Positions 15,672 to 24,215 of a stretch of DNA of 42,514 bases are shown here, in pieces. Both the position numbers and the translations under genes were made by a program. Origin of the DNA: a virus; IMG/VR virus record IMGVR_UViG_3300042328_000531, positions 1 through 42,514 of that record, one strand, 5' to 3'. The number at the start of each line of letters is the position of its first letter. The first letter of the stretch is position 1. The notes beneath the pieces were generated by a model that made no database searches, had not been told where the DNA came from, and saw nothing but the letters and a program-made list of their open reading frames with translations.

Positions 15672-17713
15672 TTGCTATTTTCCTTTACTGTTTTAATTTC
15701 ACAATAATCTGTAGTGCAATACATTTCTCCTTGAGCCTCTAAATTATCCACTCCATCATAAATTGCAGACCAATCAATCTTTGCAATTTTACCAACATAA
15801 GATTCATACTCTTCTTTACTTATTTCGTTATATGGTTGTTGTGGATAAACCTCATTGCCCATAGGCAAGAAAGATACTGCCTTAAGTTGTCCTTCATACA
15901 TTTGCAATGCTGGAGCAACAAACTTACTCTCATCTTCTTTATTAAACGACAAGGTTACAGAAACTCCATTGTCTGACCAATATTTTTGAGCAGTTGCTGC
16001 TAAACCAATTTTTTCAAAAAGACTTACATCTTTTTCAGATCTTGGATGTCCAGATGCTATTGGGAAATATACCACTGAAGTATTTGCTGATACTAGATCT
16101 GCTTCAATCTTATATCCCGCTGCTTTAAATAAATGAAGCATTGGGTCTGTATTTCCAAATCTAACAGCACGTAAATAAAATGGACCTCCAGGACCCCAAT
16201 GAACTCCAGGAGTTGCTCCAGATAATAAAGAAACAGATCCAGAAGGCTTTACAGTTGTTACACGAATTGATTCACGTACACATAGCCATTCTGAATATGA
16301 ATGATCATATTGACGAATTTTATTGTATCCTTCATCCATCCATTCACGTAATGCTGGCATTCCTTTAGTATCAGCGAATGATGCAATACCTGTTAATGAT
16401 GTTCCAATACGACGATTACGCTGCATAATTCCATTTGTTGTTTGCCAGTGTGTTGGAAGAAGTGTAACTGCCTTTCCATATAAATAAGCAAACTTTAATG
16501 TACGTAAAAAATCTTCTTTATCTTCATGACGATTTAAATGAACCTCTACCAATGTACAAAGTTCGTAAGACTCCAATGGTTGTTCTGCACATGGATTAAA
16601 TCCCATAACACGATAATCTTTCCCATCAGCGGGATCTGCTAAGCGTCCATAATTACGAGCAACATCAAGCCAAATAAAACCTGGCTCCCCATTGTTTGAA
16701 ATTAAATCAACATAATCTTCGTATTTTGTTCCAACTTTTGCATCAATAGAATTATTAGACATCCAAGCCCAACCTGGTTTTGCTGGATCGTAAGAATTTC
16801 TTTCTGGAAATATTTCTGGATTTTTTAAATTAATAAAAATATCATCTCCTGCAGTTCCTAATGCAAGGGTAGCGGAACGACGAACATTACCAGCAACAAC
16901 ACATGTTCCAATAAGATTTATAATATCTACAATTGCTCTACTATCTAAAATATCTCCTACTCTAGAACCGATTACGTTACGTATACGTCCATGCAAATCT
17001 TTTAATGGTTCTGGACCACTAGCAACACCTCCAAATCCTTTTATTGGGGCTCCTAGAGGCCTTATTAGGTCATAATTAAACTCTTGAATGGGTTGATTTG
17101 CCCTAAGAAATGAATTAATTAATAGTCTGACAGATTCTACCCAACCTTCACGAGTATCTGGAATTTCATATATAGATGGTGGCTCTGTTGGTGAATAAAT
17201 TAACATTTCTTTATCTTGACCTAAAGTGTCAAATCCAACACCTATGCCTAACATTAGTGCATCCATTACCCAAGCAAATAGTGCTCCTGGATCATTACGA
17301 TCAATATCACGAGTAGATACCATTGCACAGTTTTGTAACGAAGCAGAATTTCTTTTTTCCATAGTCATGGGAGTTCCAAAAGCCCATAAACCTCTACCAG
17401 GAGGTGTCCATTTTAAATTAAATAAACGATCAAATGCTTCTTGTGCAGATTTCTGGGCCTTATAGTCATTCCACGGGAGTCTATTTTCTTTCGCATGATT
17501 TTTTTGTACTGAGTACATTCCTTCAATTACGCGTTTGCAAACCTCATACCATCTTTCTTTAGTCCCATCTTCTTTCATTCTAGAATATGTCCGAATAAAG
17601 GTGACCTCTCCTAAAGAATTAGTAGCAGCATCTTTAAAACCAAAAGGAGGTTCTGTTTTTTTATAACTGTCTACGAAATCTGATGATAATTTAAAAGAAA
17701 AAAAGTCTGACAT
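15668..17713 (-). CDS. nrdJ: class II (adenosylcobalamin-dependent) ribonucleotide reductase
   Basis: A 681-residue monomeric class II reductase. The radical Cys375 lies in NPCAEQPL with Glu377; the partner cysteines are Cys129 (QNCAMV) and Cys386, so the 375-386 spacing equals that of the Lactobacillus enzyme (408-419). The C-terminal redox pair Cys666/Cys671 (YCTTDYC) has the normal spacing of five. The enzyme makes deoxyribonucleotides without oxygen or a second subunit, using adenosylcobalamin. It has a promoter (17772-17745) and a TAGGAG ribosome site, and begins the B12 operon. All catalytic residues are present. Confidence 0.96.
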   Translation of the reverse strand: MSDFFSFKLSSDFVDSYKKTEPPFGFKDAATNSLGEVTFIRTYSRMKEDGTKERWYEVCKRVIEGMYSVQKNHAKENRLPWNDYKAQKSAQEAFDRLFNLKWTPPGRGLWAFGTPMTMEKRNSASLQNCAMVSTRDIDRNDPGALFAWVMDALMLGIGVGFDTLGQDKEMLIYSPTEPPSIYEIPDTREGWVESVRLLINSFLRANQPIQEFNYDLIRPLGAPIKGFGGVASGPEPLKDLHGRIRNVIGSRVGDILDSRAIVDIINLIGTCVVAGNVRRSATLALGTAGDDIFINLKNPEIFPERNSYDPAKPGWAWMSNNSIDAKVGTKYEDYVDLISNNGEPGFIWLDVARNYGRLADPADGKDYRVMGFNPCAEQPLESYELCTLVEVHLNRHEDKEDFLRTLKFAYLYGKAVTLLPTHWQTTNGIMQRNRRIGTSLTGIASFADTKGMPALREWMDEGYNKIRQYDHSYSEWLCVRESIRVTTVKPSGSVSLLSGATPGVHWGPGGPFYLRAVRFGNTDPMLHLFKAAGYKIEADLVSANTSVVYFPIASGHPRSEKDVSLFEKIGLAATAQKYWSDNGVSVTLSFNKEDESKFVAPALQMYEGQLKAVSFLPMGNEVYPQQPYNEISKEEYESYVGKIAKIDWSAIYDGVDNLEAQGEMYCTTDYCEIKTVKENSK

Positions 17714-17744
17714 ATGCGTAATCTCCTATTGTTTTAAGTAACTA

Positions 17745-17772
17745 ATTATAACAGAGTTTTGCCAATTGTAAA
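17745..17772 (-). promoter_or_regulatory. promoter of B12/reductase operon
   Basis: TTTACA (17772-17767), 16 nt, then TATAAT (17750-17745), ending 31 nt before the reductase start. The leader is too short to hold a cobalamin riboswitch, so no B12 control at RNA level is visible. Confidence 0.65.
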
Positions 17773-17798
17773 ACTCTATATACAGTTAAGGTATAGAG

Positions 17799-17927
17799 TT
17801 ATTGAAATCTTGAAACTGTCTGGTGTTTTGGAGCACACCTATTACATACATTATACATCACTTTTGTATAGGGACATAATATTTTTTTTAGTTTATGACC
17901 AATAATTTTACATATTAATTTTTTCAT
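17799..17927 (-). CDS. Cys-rich microprotein, DUF1660-like
   Basis: A 42-residue frame with MKKLICKIIGHK at its start and a later CNRC pair, the arrangement of small phage zinc-binding proteins (DUF1660: CxxxGHK, then CxxC). ATG 17927 follows the previous stop by one base. Cys6/His11 and Cys18, Cys28, Cys31 could hold one zinc ion. Role unknown; such proteins are often made early by phages. Confidence 0.55.
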   Translation of the reverse strand: MKKLICKIIGHKLKKILCPYTKVMYNVCNRCAPKHQTVSRFQ

Positions 17928-17928
17928 A

Positions 17929-18573
17929 TTAAAGAATACTCCATTTATTAGGAATAACTCCAATTAATTTATTTAATGGGGTAATATCATATGCAATAGT
18001 AATTCTTGGTTTATCTTCAAACCAATCATCTCTGCCATGAGGATGTCCAGTTTCTGAAAGAATTGCCCTATTATTTTTATTAATATTTTCAAATATGTTA
18101 TTTTCATCTTTATTTATTTGATAAAATGTTGATGATGGCTCTGCATTTACACAATAATATCCATGAAACCATGGTGCGCCAAATCCTTGTGAATGATCGT
18201 GAAAATGTTCTGGTTTTTTAATTGGCGAGACAATTCCATTATCACTTTTATAGTCTAAATTAAACCAACCACGAATTAAATATTTCTCTTTATTAAAATC
18301 TATATCATAATAATCAGATGCTTCTTTTGTTAAAGAGCGTAAAGCCAATTGTAATTGATATATTTCTTCATTAGCAAAACTAAAAATATTGTAATGGTCT
18401 ATTCCTAGCCAAGTCATCATTCCGTGTTTTCTTGGATATTTATTTAATGTGATATCAGGTAAATTTAAAATATTTTGACCTAAAAACTTGTCTTCTATGA
18501 CTAGTAAATAATCATATAATTCTTCTAAATTATTCTCTAGAACAACATCAAAAAATTTGTGAGGCTTTTTCAT
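17929..18573 (-). CDS. 2OG-Fe(II) oxygenase, tandem copy 2
   Basis: The ATG at 18573 overlaps the stop of the paralogue upstream (ATGA); one further ATG at 18600 would give nine more residues. The 214-residue product carries His125-Asp126 in HFHDHS, the APWFHGYYCVNAEP block, His177/His179 in ETGHPHG and Arg190 in RITIAYD, the iron- and 2OG-binding set. It is clearly homologous to the next gene (HKFF start, WFHGYYC, ILSETGHPH). These enzymes hydroxylate proteins or small molecules using 2-oxoglutarate and oxygen. Substrate unknown. Confidence 0.7.
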   Translation of the reverse strand: MKKPHKFFDVVLENNLEELYDYLLVIEDKFLGQNILNLPDITLNKYPRKHGMMTWLGIDHYNIFSFANEEIYQLQLALRSLTKEASDYYDIDFNKEKYLIRGWFNLDYKSDNGIVSPIKKPEHFHDHSQGFGAPWFHGYYCVNAEPSSTFYQINKDENNIFENINKNNRAILSETGHPHGRDDWFEDKPRITIAYDITPLNKLIGVIPNKWSIL

Positions 18574-19214
18574 GCTAAAGGTATCCAATGTTGCTCCCAT
18601 TGATGCATGATTCCTCTAAATGGAATTACATCATAAGCAATGGTTATTCTTGGTCCATACCAGTCCCAATTCCCCATAGCATGTGGATGTCCAGTTTCAG
18701 ATAAAATAGCACGATTATTTTTATTTATATTTTCTACTTCTTCATTAAAAACTTTATAGTGCGTTGTTGATGGCTCAGCCTGAACACAATAATATCCATG
18801 AAACCATGGTGCGCCTTCTCCGCCATGTTCATGCCAATCTAATTTTCCAACATTATTGTAGTTAATATTAAACCATCCTTGTATCCAAAAATCTTCTTTT
18901 TCAAAATCAATTCCGTAATGATCACATGCTTCAAGCGTCATAGATCTTACTGATCTAAATAATTTATGAATTCCAGGATGATAAAATTGAAATACGTTAT
19001 ATTTGTTCCATTTGCTAGTTGTTATGCTGCCAGACTCATCCCAGGGAGTTTGCTCTCCATTGTCATATTTTAATATTTGTCCCGCTTCAATTCTTTCATA
19101 TTGAAAAATAAGGAATTGCGATAAATCAACAATATTATTATCTAAAGTTCTTTCAAAAAATTTATGAGAAGTAGCACTTTTACTTGTACTTTCAATATTA
19201 CTATTTCCGTACAT
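18570..19214 (-). CDS. 2OG-Fe(II) oxygenase, tandem copy 1
   Basis: A 214-residue paralogue of the following gene. Iron ligands are His128 (DWHEHGG) with Glu129, the distal His176 or His178 in ETGHPHA, and Arg189 in RITIAYD binds 2-oxoglutarate. AGAAAGGAAAT gives a good ribosome site before ATG 19214. Tandem duplication has produced two enzymes that keep the same motifs, which suggests separate substrates or an obligate pair. The pair has its own promoter, upstream of the Cys-rich microprotein and reductase. Confidence 0.72.
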   Translation of the reverse strand: MYGNSNIESTSKSATSHKFFERTLDNNIVDLSQFLIFQYERIEAGQILKYDNGEQTPWDESGSITTSKWNKYNVFQFYHPGIHKLFRSVRSMTLEACDHYGIDFEKEDFWIQGWFNINYNNVGKLDWHEHGGEGAPWFHGYYCVQAEPSTTHYKVFNEEVENINKNNRAILSETGHPHAMGNWDWYGPRITIAYDVIPFRGIMHQWEQHWIPLA

Positions 19215-19248
19215 AATTTCCTTTCTTTAATACATTAAGCACATAATC

Positions 19249-19277
19249 AGTATAGCATAAACATTTTTATATAGCAA
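19249..19277 (-). promoter_or_regulatory. promoter of tandem oxygenase genes
   Basis: TTGCTA (19277-19272), 17 nt, TATACT (19254-19249), 34 nt before ATG 19214. The -35 box overlaps the T-run of the upstream terminator. Confidence 0.6.
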
Positions 19278-19332
19278 AAAAAATAAATAGATTAATCTAA
19301 AATATTATTATCTTAAATTAATCTATTTATTA
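19276..19332 (-). terminator. rho-independent terminator after FN3 fibre gene
   Basis: Perfect 15-bp arms (19282-19296 and 19317-19331) enclose a 20-nt loop and run into eight T on the minus strand, just after the FN3 gene stop. The stem is AT-rich, so it may be of moderate strength. Confidence 0.75.
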
Positions 19333-19335
19333 TAA

Positions 19336-20049
19336 TTAACGGAAGTTTGGTGGAGAAAAACCAAATGGTGTAAATCCAAAGGCGCCGAATGGTGTAAATC
19401 CAAAGGCTCCGAATGGTGTAAATCCAAAGGCTCCGAATGGTGCAAATGAGAATGTTGTTGTTACGTTTGCAGAGTAACTAGAGAATGCAGAATCTCCATT
19501 AGCATTTGTTGCTTTAACACGATATGCTTGTGTGGTTCCTTGTTCCTGAGAAACTGTTACTGATGTACCACTTGTAGTTCCACTCTTTGAGTCATTTGAT
19601 TCCCAAGTATAACCAGTAATTGCTGTACCTCCATTTGCTGGGGCTGACCAAGATACGCTATCATTTCCTGCTGAAGGTGAAGATACGCTTGGTGCAGAAG
19701 GAGTTGCTGGAACAGTTGTAGCAGTAACAGCAGAAGCACTTACGCCTGCTGTTTCAGCATATGCATCATAAGCCTTAACTGTAAATGTATATGATGTATT
19801 GCTTGAAAGACCAGTAATTTGTGCAGTGCTTGTTGGATGAGTAATAGTGGCCTTTAGTGTGGCACCATCATACACTTTGTATCCTGTTGGTGTATTTCCT
19901 GTGCTTGGATTTGTCCAAGATACATCAATTCTTCCGTCATTGAATGCACGACCAGAACCTACGTTGGTGGATGTTACTCCAGTTACATTATTTGGTCCAA
20001 TAAAGTTATCCTGTGCGGAAGACTTTGTACCTTTTCTTACTGTTGCCAC
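19336..20049 (-). CDS. FN3-domain virion protein with FGFTPFGA tail
   Basis: A 237-residue protein that starts with GTG after AAGGAGACAAT. Residues 24-110 and 112-196 are two fibronectin type III domains (the second ends in AYRVKATNANGDSAFSS). The C-terminus is a tandem repeat of the eight-residue unit FGAFGFTP followed by FSPPNFR. The same ending, with a different body, occurs in the PASTA-like protein at 29180-29512. It is the last gene of the long fibre block and may be a decoration or adhesion protein. Confidence 0.7.
   Translation of the reverse strand: MATVRKGTKSSAQDNFIGPNNVTGVTSTNVGSGRAFNDGRIDVSWTNPSTGNTPTGYKVYDGATLKATITHPTSTAQITGLSSNTSYTFTVKAYDAYAETAGVSASAVTATTVPATPSAPSVSSPSAGNDSVSWSAPANGGTAITGYTWESNDSKSGTTSGTSVTVSQEQGTTQAYRVKATNANGDSAFSSYSANVTTTFSFAPFGAFGFTPFGAFGFTPFGAFGFTPFGFSPPNFR
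19364..19435 (-). repeat. 24-bp tandem repeat coding FGAFGFTP
   Basis: Three near-identical 24-bp units (19364-19387, 19388-19411, 19412-19435) and a partial fourth encode the aromatic tail. Near-identity at DNA level points to recent copy-number change. Confidence 0.85.
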
Positions 20050-20073
20050 TATTGTCTCCTTGTGTTAATTTTA

Positions 20074-21651
20074 TTAAGCGGTTAGATCTCCAAGAACTAC
20101 CCAAGTATCTGCTGCACGCTTGAATAGCGTTGCAGATGACCACTGAGTACGTAATTTTAGACCTGGAGTACCGTTAACAGTAACTCCACCAGCGCCAGCA
20201 ATTGTTACCTGTCCAGCGCCAACCTGTAGTACATCAATTGATGTTCCTATTGGGAAGTTCACGCTTGAATCTGCTGGAATAGTAACTGTTGTTGAAGAAG
20301 CACTACCTACTTCAATCAAATCATCTCTTTCAGTTAAACTTGAAAGTGTGTATGATGCTGACTTAGATATAATTGTTGTTTGTGATGGAATACCTTCTTT
20401 TGTCTGAGTTCCGTCTGAGAATGCTACACCACCTGATGCGGTAATAGCATTTGCTGATTCAAGGGCTCCAACTGAGAGGGTATCAAGAGACGCTGCTGTA
20501 AAGTCTACAACAGTTGCAGGCTCAACAGTCAAATCTTTAAATAGTTTCCACTTACCATCTGTAACGTCTTTAACGATACCAGCATGCTTTGAGGAACCAT
20601 CGTTATATCCTACAACAAGGCCTAAGTCTGTTATATTGTTTGCATTATCATGACCTAATTGTAGAAGTGTGTCTTCAATCTGAATCTGTGTTGCAGACAC
20701 AAGAACGTTGCTTCCGTTTACAATGAAGTTTCCGTCTACTGTAAGGTTGTGATCAATTTCTACTGAGCCAGTAAATGTTGCTCCAGATAGTGAAGCCTTT
20801 CCGTCAATTTGTGCTTGAACGTTAGATGTAACTCCATCTAAGTAACCAATTTCTGTATCTGAAACTCCAGCAACTTTATCTTGCTTATTTCCAAGATCGG
20901 TTGTTAAACCTGAAATCTTAGATTGTGCAATTGCTGCGGTGTTAGAAATATGAGAATTATTAATTGCCTCATCTGCAATGTGTTCTGCTGCAATTGAATC
21001 ATCAGAAATCTTTGAACCATCTACTGCATCTGCACCAATTTTTCCATTGGTTACCGCACCAGTAGCAATTTTTGCTTCTGTTACAGATGCATCAATAGGA
21101 TTTCTTTCGTTTGTTAATGTTACATCATTGTTATAAACTAATGCTGCTGTATTTGAGATACCATGTGCATTTAAAGTTAAATTAGCATGGGTTGTTAAAT
21201 TGTTTGCATTGGTTTCATTTCCTGTTTCTAATGTTCCAATATCTGTAAGTGTGTTTGATACGAAACCGTTATAATTACTTATATGACTGTCAAGACTATT
21301 ACCTACGCTAGAGATATTTGCCTGAATACTGGTAAAGGTGTTTGCTACGTATGCTGAATAACTAGCATCATCATTAATTGCTGCTGCCAATTCATTTAAT
21401 GTGTTTAATGCATTTGGGGCACCATCAATTAAATTACCAATTGCTGTATCTACTAAGCCTTGAACTTCTGATGAGTCAAAAACTATAGAAGCATCTACGA
21501 AGTATGCTAGGCTGGACCATGCGCTTGATCCATTACCTACTTTAAATTTATTTGTATCGGTTTCAAATCCGATTTCACCTGCTGCCAATGTAGGGTTTGC
21601 TGAAGTCCATTGTGCTGCAGTTCCTCTGCGCTGTTGCATTCTTGTTGCCAT
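20074..21651 (-). CDS. tail fibre protein (fibre A)
   Basis: A 525-residue trimeric-type fibre. Residues 1-50 (TRMQQRRGTAAQW, AAGEIGFETDTNKFKVGNGS) are the short phage fibre N-terminal domain seen in many tail proteins. Residues 55-260 are coiled/helical repeats including a DGAPNALNTLNELAAAIND segment shared with fibre B. The last about 70 residues (PIGTSIDVLQVGAGQVTIAG, GVTVNGTPGLKLRTQWSSAT) form a domain shared with the protein at 29512-30132. Likely host recognition. A promoter with TATAAT at 21683-21678 and GGAGG site precede it. Confidence 0.75.
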   Translation of the reverse strand: MATRMQQRRGTAAQWTSANPTLAAGEIGFETDTNKFKVGNGSSAWSSLAYFVDASIVFDSSEVQGLVDTAIGNLIDGAPNALNTLNELAAAINDDASYSAYVANTFTSIQANISSVGNSLDSHISNYNGFVSNTLTDIGTLETGNETNANNLTTHANLTLNAHGISNTAALVYNNDVTLTNERNPIDASVTEAKIATGAVTNGKIGADAVDGSKISDDSIAAEHIADEAINNSHISNTAAIAQSKISGLTTDLGNKQDKVAGVSDTEIGYLDGVTSNVQAQIDGKASLSGATFTGSVEIDHNLTVDGNFIVNGSNVLVSATQIQIEDTLLQLGHDNANNITDLGLVVGYNDGSSKHAGIVKDVTDGKWKLFKDLTVEPATVVDFTAASLDTLSVGALESANAITASGGVAFSDGTQTKEGIPSQTTIISKSASYTLSSLTERDDLIEVGSASSTTVTIPADSSVNFPIGTSIDVLQVGAGQVTIAGAGGVTVNGTPGLKLRTQWSSATLFKRAADTWVVLGDLTA

Positions 21652-21677
21652 TTATATTTCCTCCAAGATATAGTGCA

Positions 21678-21683
21678 ATTATA
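21678..21683 (-). promoter_or_regulatory. -10 box of fibre A
   Basis: TATAAT lies 26 nt upstream of ATG 21651, followed by the TTGGAGGAAAT ribosome site. Confidence 0.55.
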
Positions 21684-21691
21684 ACAGACTT

Positions 21692-22147
21692 TTAGTTAAA
21701 GTTATCAACTGCAGTGCCACCATCATAAGTTAAGTCCCAAGAAGATGTTGACGGTGTACCGCCATCTGCTGGTGTGCCTTGTGGTGCATTATAAAAACCA
21801 CTAGATACAAATTGACTTACTATAAATCCAGTTCCATCAATCGCTGTATCGTGAATGTGGTCTGGAAGACTTAATGTATCATCTACCGCTGCCTGTGTAT
21901 ACCATGTTCCGTTATAGTAAACATTAACTCTTGATGTTAATGTATCAAACCATAGTTGTCCATTAGATGGTGATGATGGTGCTGTATTTCCTACTGGCAT
22001 ACCACCAGTTAAAGCATCTACATATCCCTTAGTTGTAGCATGTGTAGATTCTGTAGGAGTGGCAACAGTAACTGTGCCTCCAAATGTACCGCCAAGTGTT
22101 ACGGAAAGTCCGTTCTTGACTTTGAAGTCTTTATTTACTGTTGCCAT
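21692..22147 (-). CDS. fibre-associated protein, MATV-type N-terminus
   Basis: A 151-residue protein whose first 14 residues (MATVNKDFKVKNGL) match those of fibre B (MATVAKDFKVKNGL). The following region resembles cyanophage-type tail fibre adaptor segments (ATTKGYVDAL, then NGQLWFDTLTSRVNVYYNGTW). The shared N-terminal tag suggests both dock to the same site on the tail. The C-terminus is Gly/Thr/Asp-rich and likely disordered. Confidence 0.65.
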   Translation of the reverse strand: MATVNKDFKVKNGLSVTLGGTFGGTVTVATPTESTHATTKGYVDALTGGMPVGNTAPSSPSNGQLWFDTLTSRVNVYYNGTWYTQAAVDDTLSLPDHIHDTAIDGTGFIVSQFVSSGFYNAPQGTPADGGTPSTSSWDLTYDGGTAVDNFN

Positions 22148-22170
22148 TTTATCTCCTAATTGTTAATTTA

Positions 22171-23739
22171 TTACTTTAGTAATGTTCCAATAACAGCAAC
22201 TGTTGAGGTGTTGTTAGAGGTTGTGACACGTAATCTAACATCTGAACCACTTACATCTGCTGAAACTGATCCAAGAGAACCATTTGTTCCAACTATTGCG
22301 TATTCTGTGATTGCAACGTTATCTGATGTGTCAAGAGTCAAAATAACCTTTGAAACATCTGTGTGAGATCCATTAGCAATTTTTACTAAGAACTCAGCAG
22401 AACGATAATCTGTTTTAGCCCATGAAACTGCTGTGCTTGTGCTTGCAGTTGCAACAGATGCTTCTGCTGCTACCTGCTTTGCCACGCTAGCAATTTCTAC
22501 TGCTGGGAAATCTGGAGTTACTGCTTCAAGGGCTGTAACTGCACGAGCATTTGTAAAGTATAGATTTGTTGTTCCCTCAAGTAGATCATCTGTATCTGAA
22601 TCTGCAACACCGTTTTCTGCGGTAATTGTTAATCCTGAGCCATCTCCTGTAATTGTGATATTTGTAAGTGTTGCAGAAGTTAACAAATTTGCTGCTGCAG
22701 CCTTAGCACGAGCATTTGTAAAGTATTGCTCTGTACCTTCTGCAATGTCTGATGTTGTTAAGGCATCTGCATAATCTTCTGCTGCTGATAAAGCATTTGC
22801 TGCTGCTCCCGCTGCATCGTATGCTGCTGATGTTGCAGAAAGTGCTGCTGTGTTGAAGTCTGAAATATCTGCTGCATCAAGTCCGCTTACTGCAATTGTA
22901 TTACCTGTAATTGTAATATTATCGCCTGCAGTTAATGTATTTTGTTTTCCTCCAACTAAAGTTGTTAATGAAGTTGCAAAATTTGCATCATCGCCAATTG
23001 CTGCTGCCAACTCATTTAATGTATTTAGTAGTTCTGGAGCGCCATCAACAATATTTGCCACTGCGTTTGATACGAATGCAGTAGTTGCAATTTGTGTTGT
23101 GTTATCTCCAGGGTTTGCTGTTGGAGCAGTAGGTGTACCACTTAATGCTGGTGAAGCAAGAGGAGCCTTATCATTTAATTGTGCTTGAACGTTTGATGTT
23201 GCTCCACTCAAATAATTGATTTCAACTGTAGTTGCTGTTACTCCATCTAATAAATTAATCTCTGATGAACTTGCAGTTACTCCATCAAGAATATTTAACT
23301 CTGCAGTTGATGCTGTAATTCCATCAAGAGTGTTAAGTTCTTCTGTAGATAGTGTGGCACCATCTAGGATGTTAACTTCTGTTGCTGTAGCAGTTACGTT
23401 TGTTAAGTCTGTAGTTGCAATGTAAATATCTGCAGTACCGTCAAAAGTTTGACCAGCAATATTTCGTGCTGTTTCAAGGGCTGTTGCTGAATCTGCATTG
23501 CCAGTTACATCTCCAACTAAATCTGCTGTAATTACGTTTGCTGCAAAACTTGCATTTGCATCTCGTAATACAATAGCATTTGCTACTGATTGTGAATTTG
23601 CTACTCCACCAACAAGACCTTGAATGTAAGTCTGATCTGCGGATGATTTTGTAAGAATGTCAAAATTGTTGATGGTACCTGTTGAACCTTCAACAATCAG
23701 ACCATTTTTTACCTTAAAGTCTTTTGCGACTGTTGCCAT
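22171..23739 (-). CDS. tail fibre protein (fibre B) with 13-residue repeats
   Basis: A 522-residue fibre. After the shared MATVAKDFKVKNGL tag, residues about 115-180 contain five 13-residue repeats of the form TAxxxELNxLDGV, a unit known from phage fibres. Residues 210-260 carry the NTLNELAAAIGDD segment also in fibre A; 260-400 repeat AARAxF/ARAFVKY-like strands in helical stretches. The C-terminal 95 residues form a beta domain also found in the 148-residue gene upstream. Probably elongated and trimeric, with receptor-binding tip at the C-terminus. Confidence 0.75.
   Translation of the reverse strand: MATVAKDFKVKNGLIVEGSTGTINNFDILTKSSADQTYIQGLVGGVANSQSVANAIVLRDANASFAANVITADLVGDVTGNADSATALETARNIAGQTFDGTADIYIATTDLTNVTATATEVNILDGATLSTEELNTLDGITASTAELNILDGVTASSSEINLLDGVTATTVEINYLSGATSNVQAQLNDKAPLASPALSGTPTAPTANPGDNTTQIATTAFVSNAVANIVDGAPELLNTLNELAAAIGDDANFATSLTTLVGGKQNTLTAGDNITITGNTIAVSGLDAADISDFNTAALSATSAAYDAAGAAANALSAAEDYADALTTSDIAEGTEQYFTNARAKAAAANLLTSATLTNITITGDGSGLTITAENGVADSDTDDLLEGTTNLYFTNARAVTALEAVTPDFPAVEIASVAKQVAAEASVATASTSTAVSWAKTDYRSAEFLVKIANGSHTDVSKVILTLDTSDNVAITEYAIVGTNGSLGSVSADVSGSDVRLRVTTSNNTSTVAVIGTLLK
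23201..23395 (-). repeat. 39-bp tandem repeat in fibre B
   Basis: Five units of 39 nt encode 13 residues each, with invariant E, N, L and G positions. The DNA has diverged more than the protein pattern, so the array is older than the FGFTPFG array. Confidence 0.7.
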
Positions 23740-23753
23740 TGTTTATCTCCTTG

Positions 23754-24200
23754 TTAGGCCTTTAATCCTATACGTGCATAACGTACAGTGATTGGGGTTA
23801 TTCCTGGTGCAGGGGTTACAGTAATTGCTACTGTTCCCGCTGCTTTTGAGACACTAACGGTTCCAATATTCCCATCGTTGTCAATCGTGCCATATTCGCT
23901 AACAGATACATCTGATCCATCAACTAATATGGTCATCTCTGTGGCATAATATTTATTATCACCAGCAGAAGTCTTTGCAATAGAGATAATGTATTTAACC
24001 ATTCTCCATTCTGTTGCACTAAAACTATCAATTACTGTGGCATTTTCAATACCAGAAATTGTGTTTTCGTTATTACCAGCGGATCCTAGATCTGTAGATC
24101 TGGCTGCGGTAGAATCAATTAATTTTTCGTAATCTGTCTGCGTAGGACGATCACCTGTTTGAAACAGAGTCTTTACTGTGGATAAGGATACGATTGCCAT
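23754..24200 (-). CDS. fibre-block protein with shared C-terminal beta domain
   Basis: A 148-residue protein. Residues 55-148 (EWRMVKYIISIAKT, SVSEYGTIDNDGNIGTVSV) match the C-terminal domain of fibre B (YRSAEFLVKIAN, ITEYAIVGTNGSLGSVS). The N-terminal 50 residues are helical. It could be a free version of the fibre tip or a chaperone for it. Its ATG is 6 nt after TATAAT, indicating a leaderless message. Confidence 0.6.
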   Translation of the reverse strand: MAIVSLSTVKTLFQTGDRPTQTDYEKLIDSTAARSTDLGSAGNNENTISGIENATVIDSFSATEWRMVKYIISIAKTSAGDNKYYATEMTILVDGSDVSVSEYGTIDNDGNIGTVSVSKAAGTVAITVTPAPGITPITVRYARIGLKA

Positions 24201-24206
24201 GGGTTT

Positions 24207-24212
24207 ATTATA
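24207..24212 (-). promoter_or_regulatory. leaderless promoter
   Basis: TATAAT ends 6 nt before ATG 24200; it lies within 10 nt of the stop of the methyltransferase gene. No ribosome site. Confidence 0.6.
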
Positions 24213-24215
24213 ACA

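Noticed and set aside
17714-17798. Cobalamin riboswitch upstream of the reductase
   Set aside because: The region from the promoter to the start codon is about 31 nt, far too short for a cobalamin aptamer, and no B12-box was seen.
22433-23425. Long plus-strand open frames over fibre B
   Set aside because: They are antisense shadows of the repetitive Ala/Thr-rich coding strand and have no ribosome sites.
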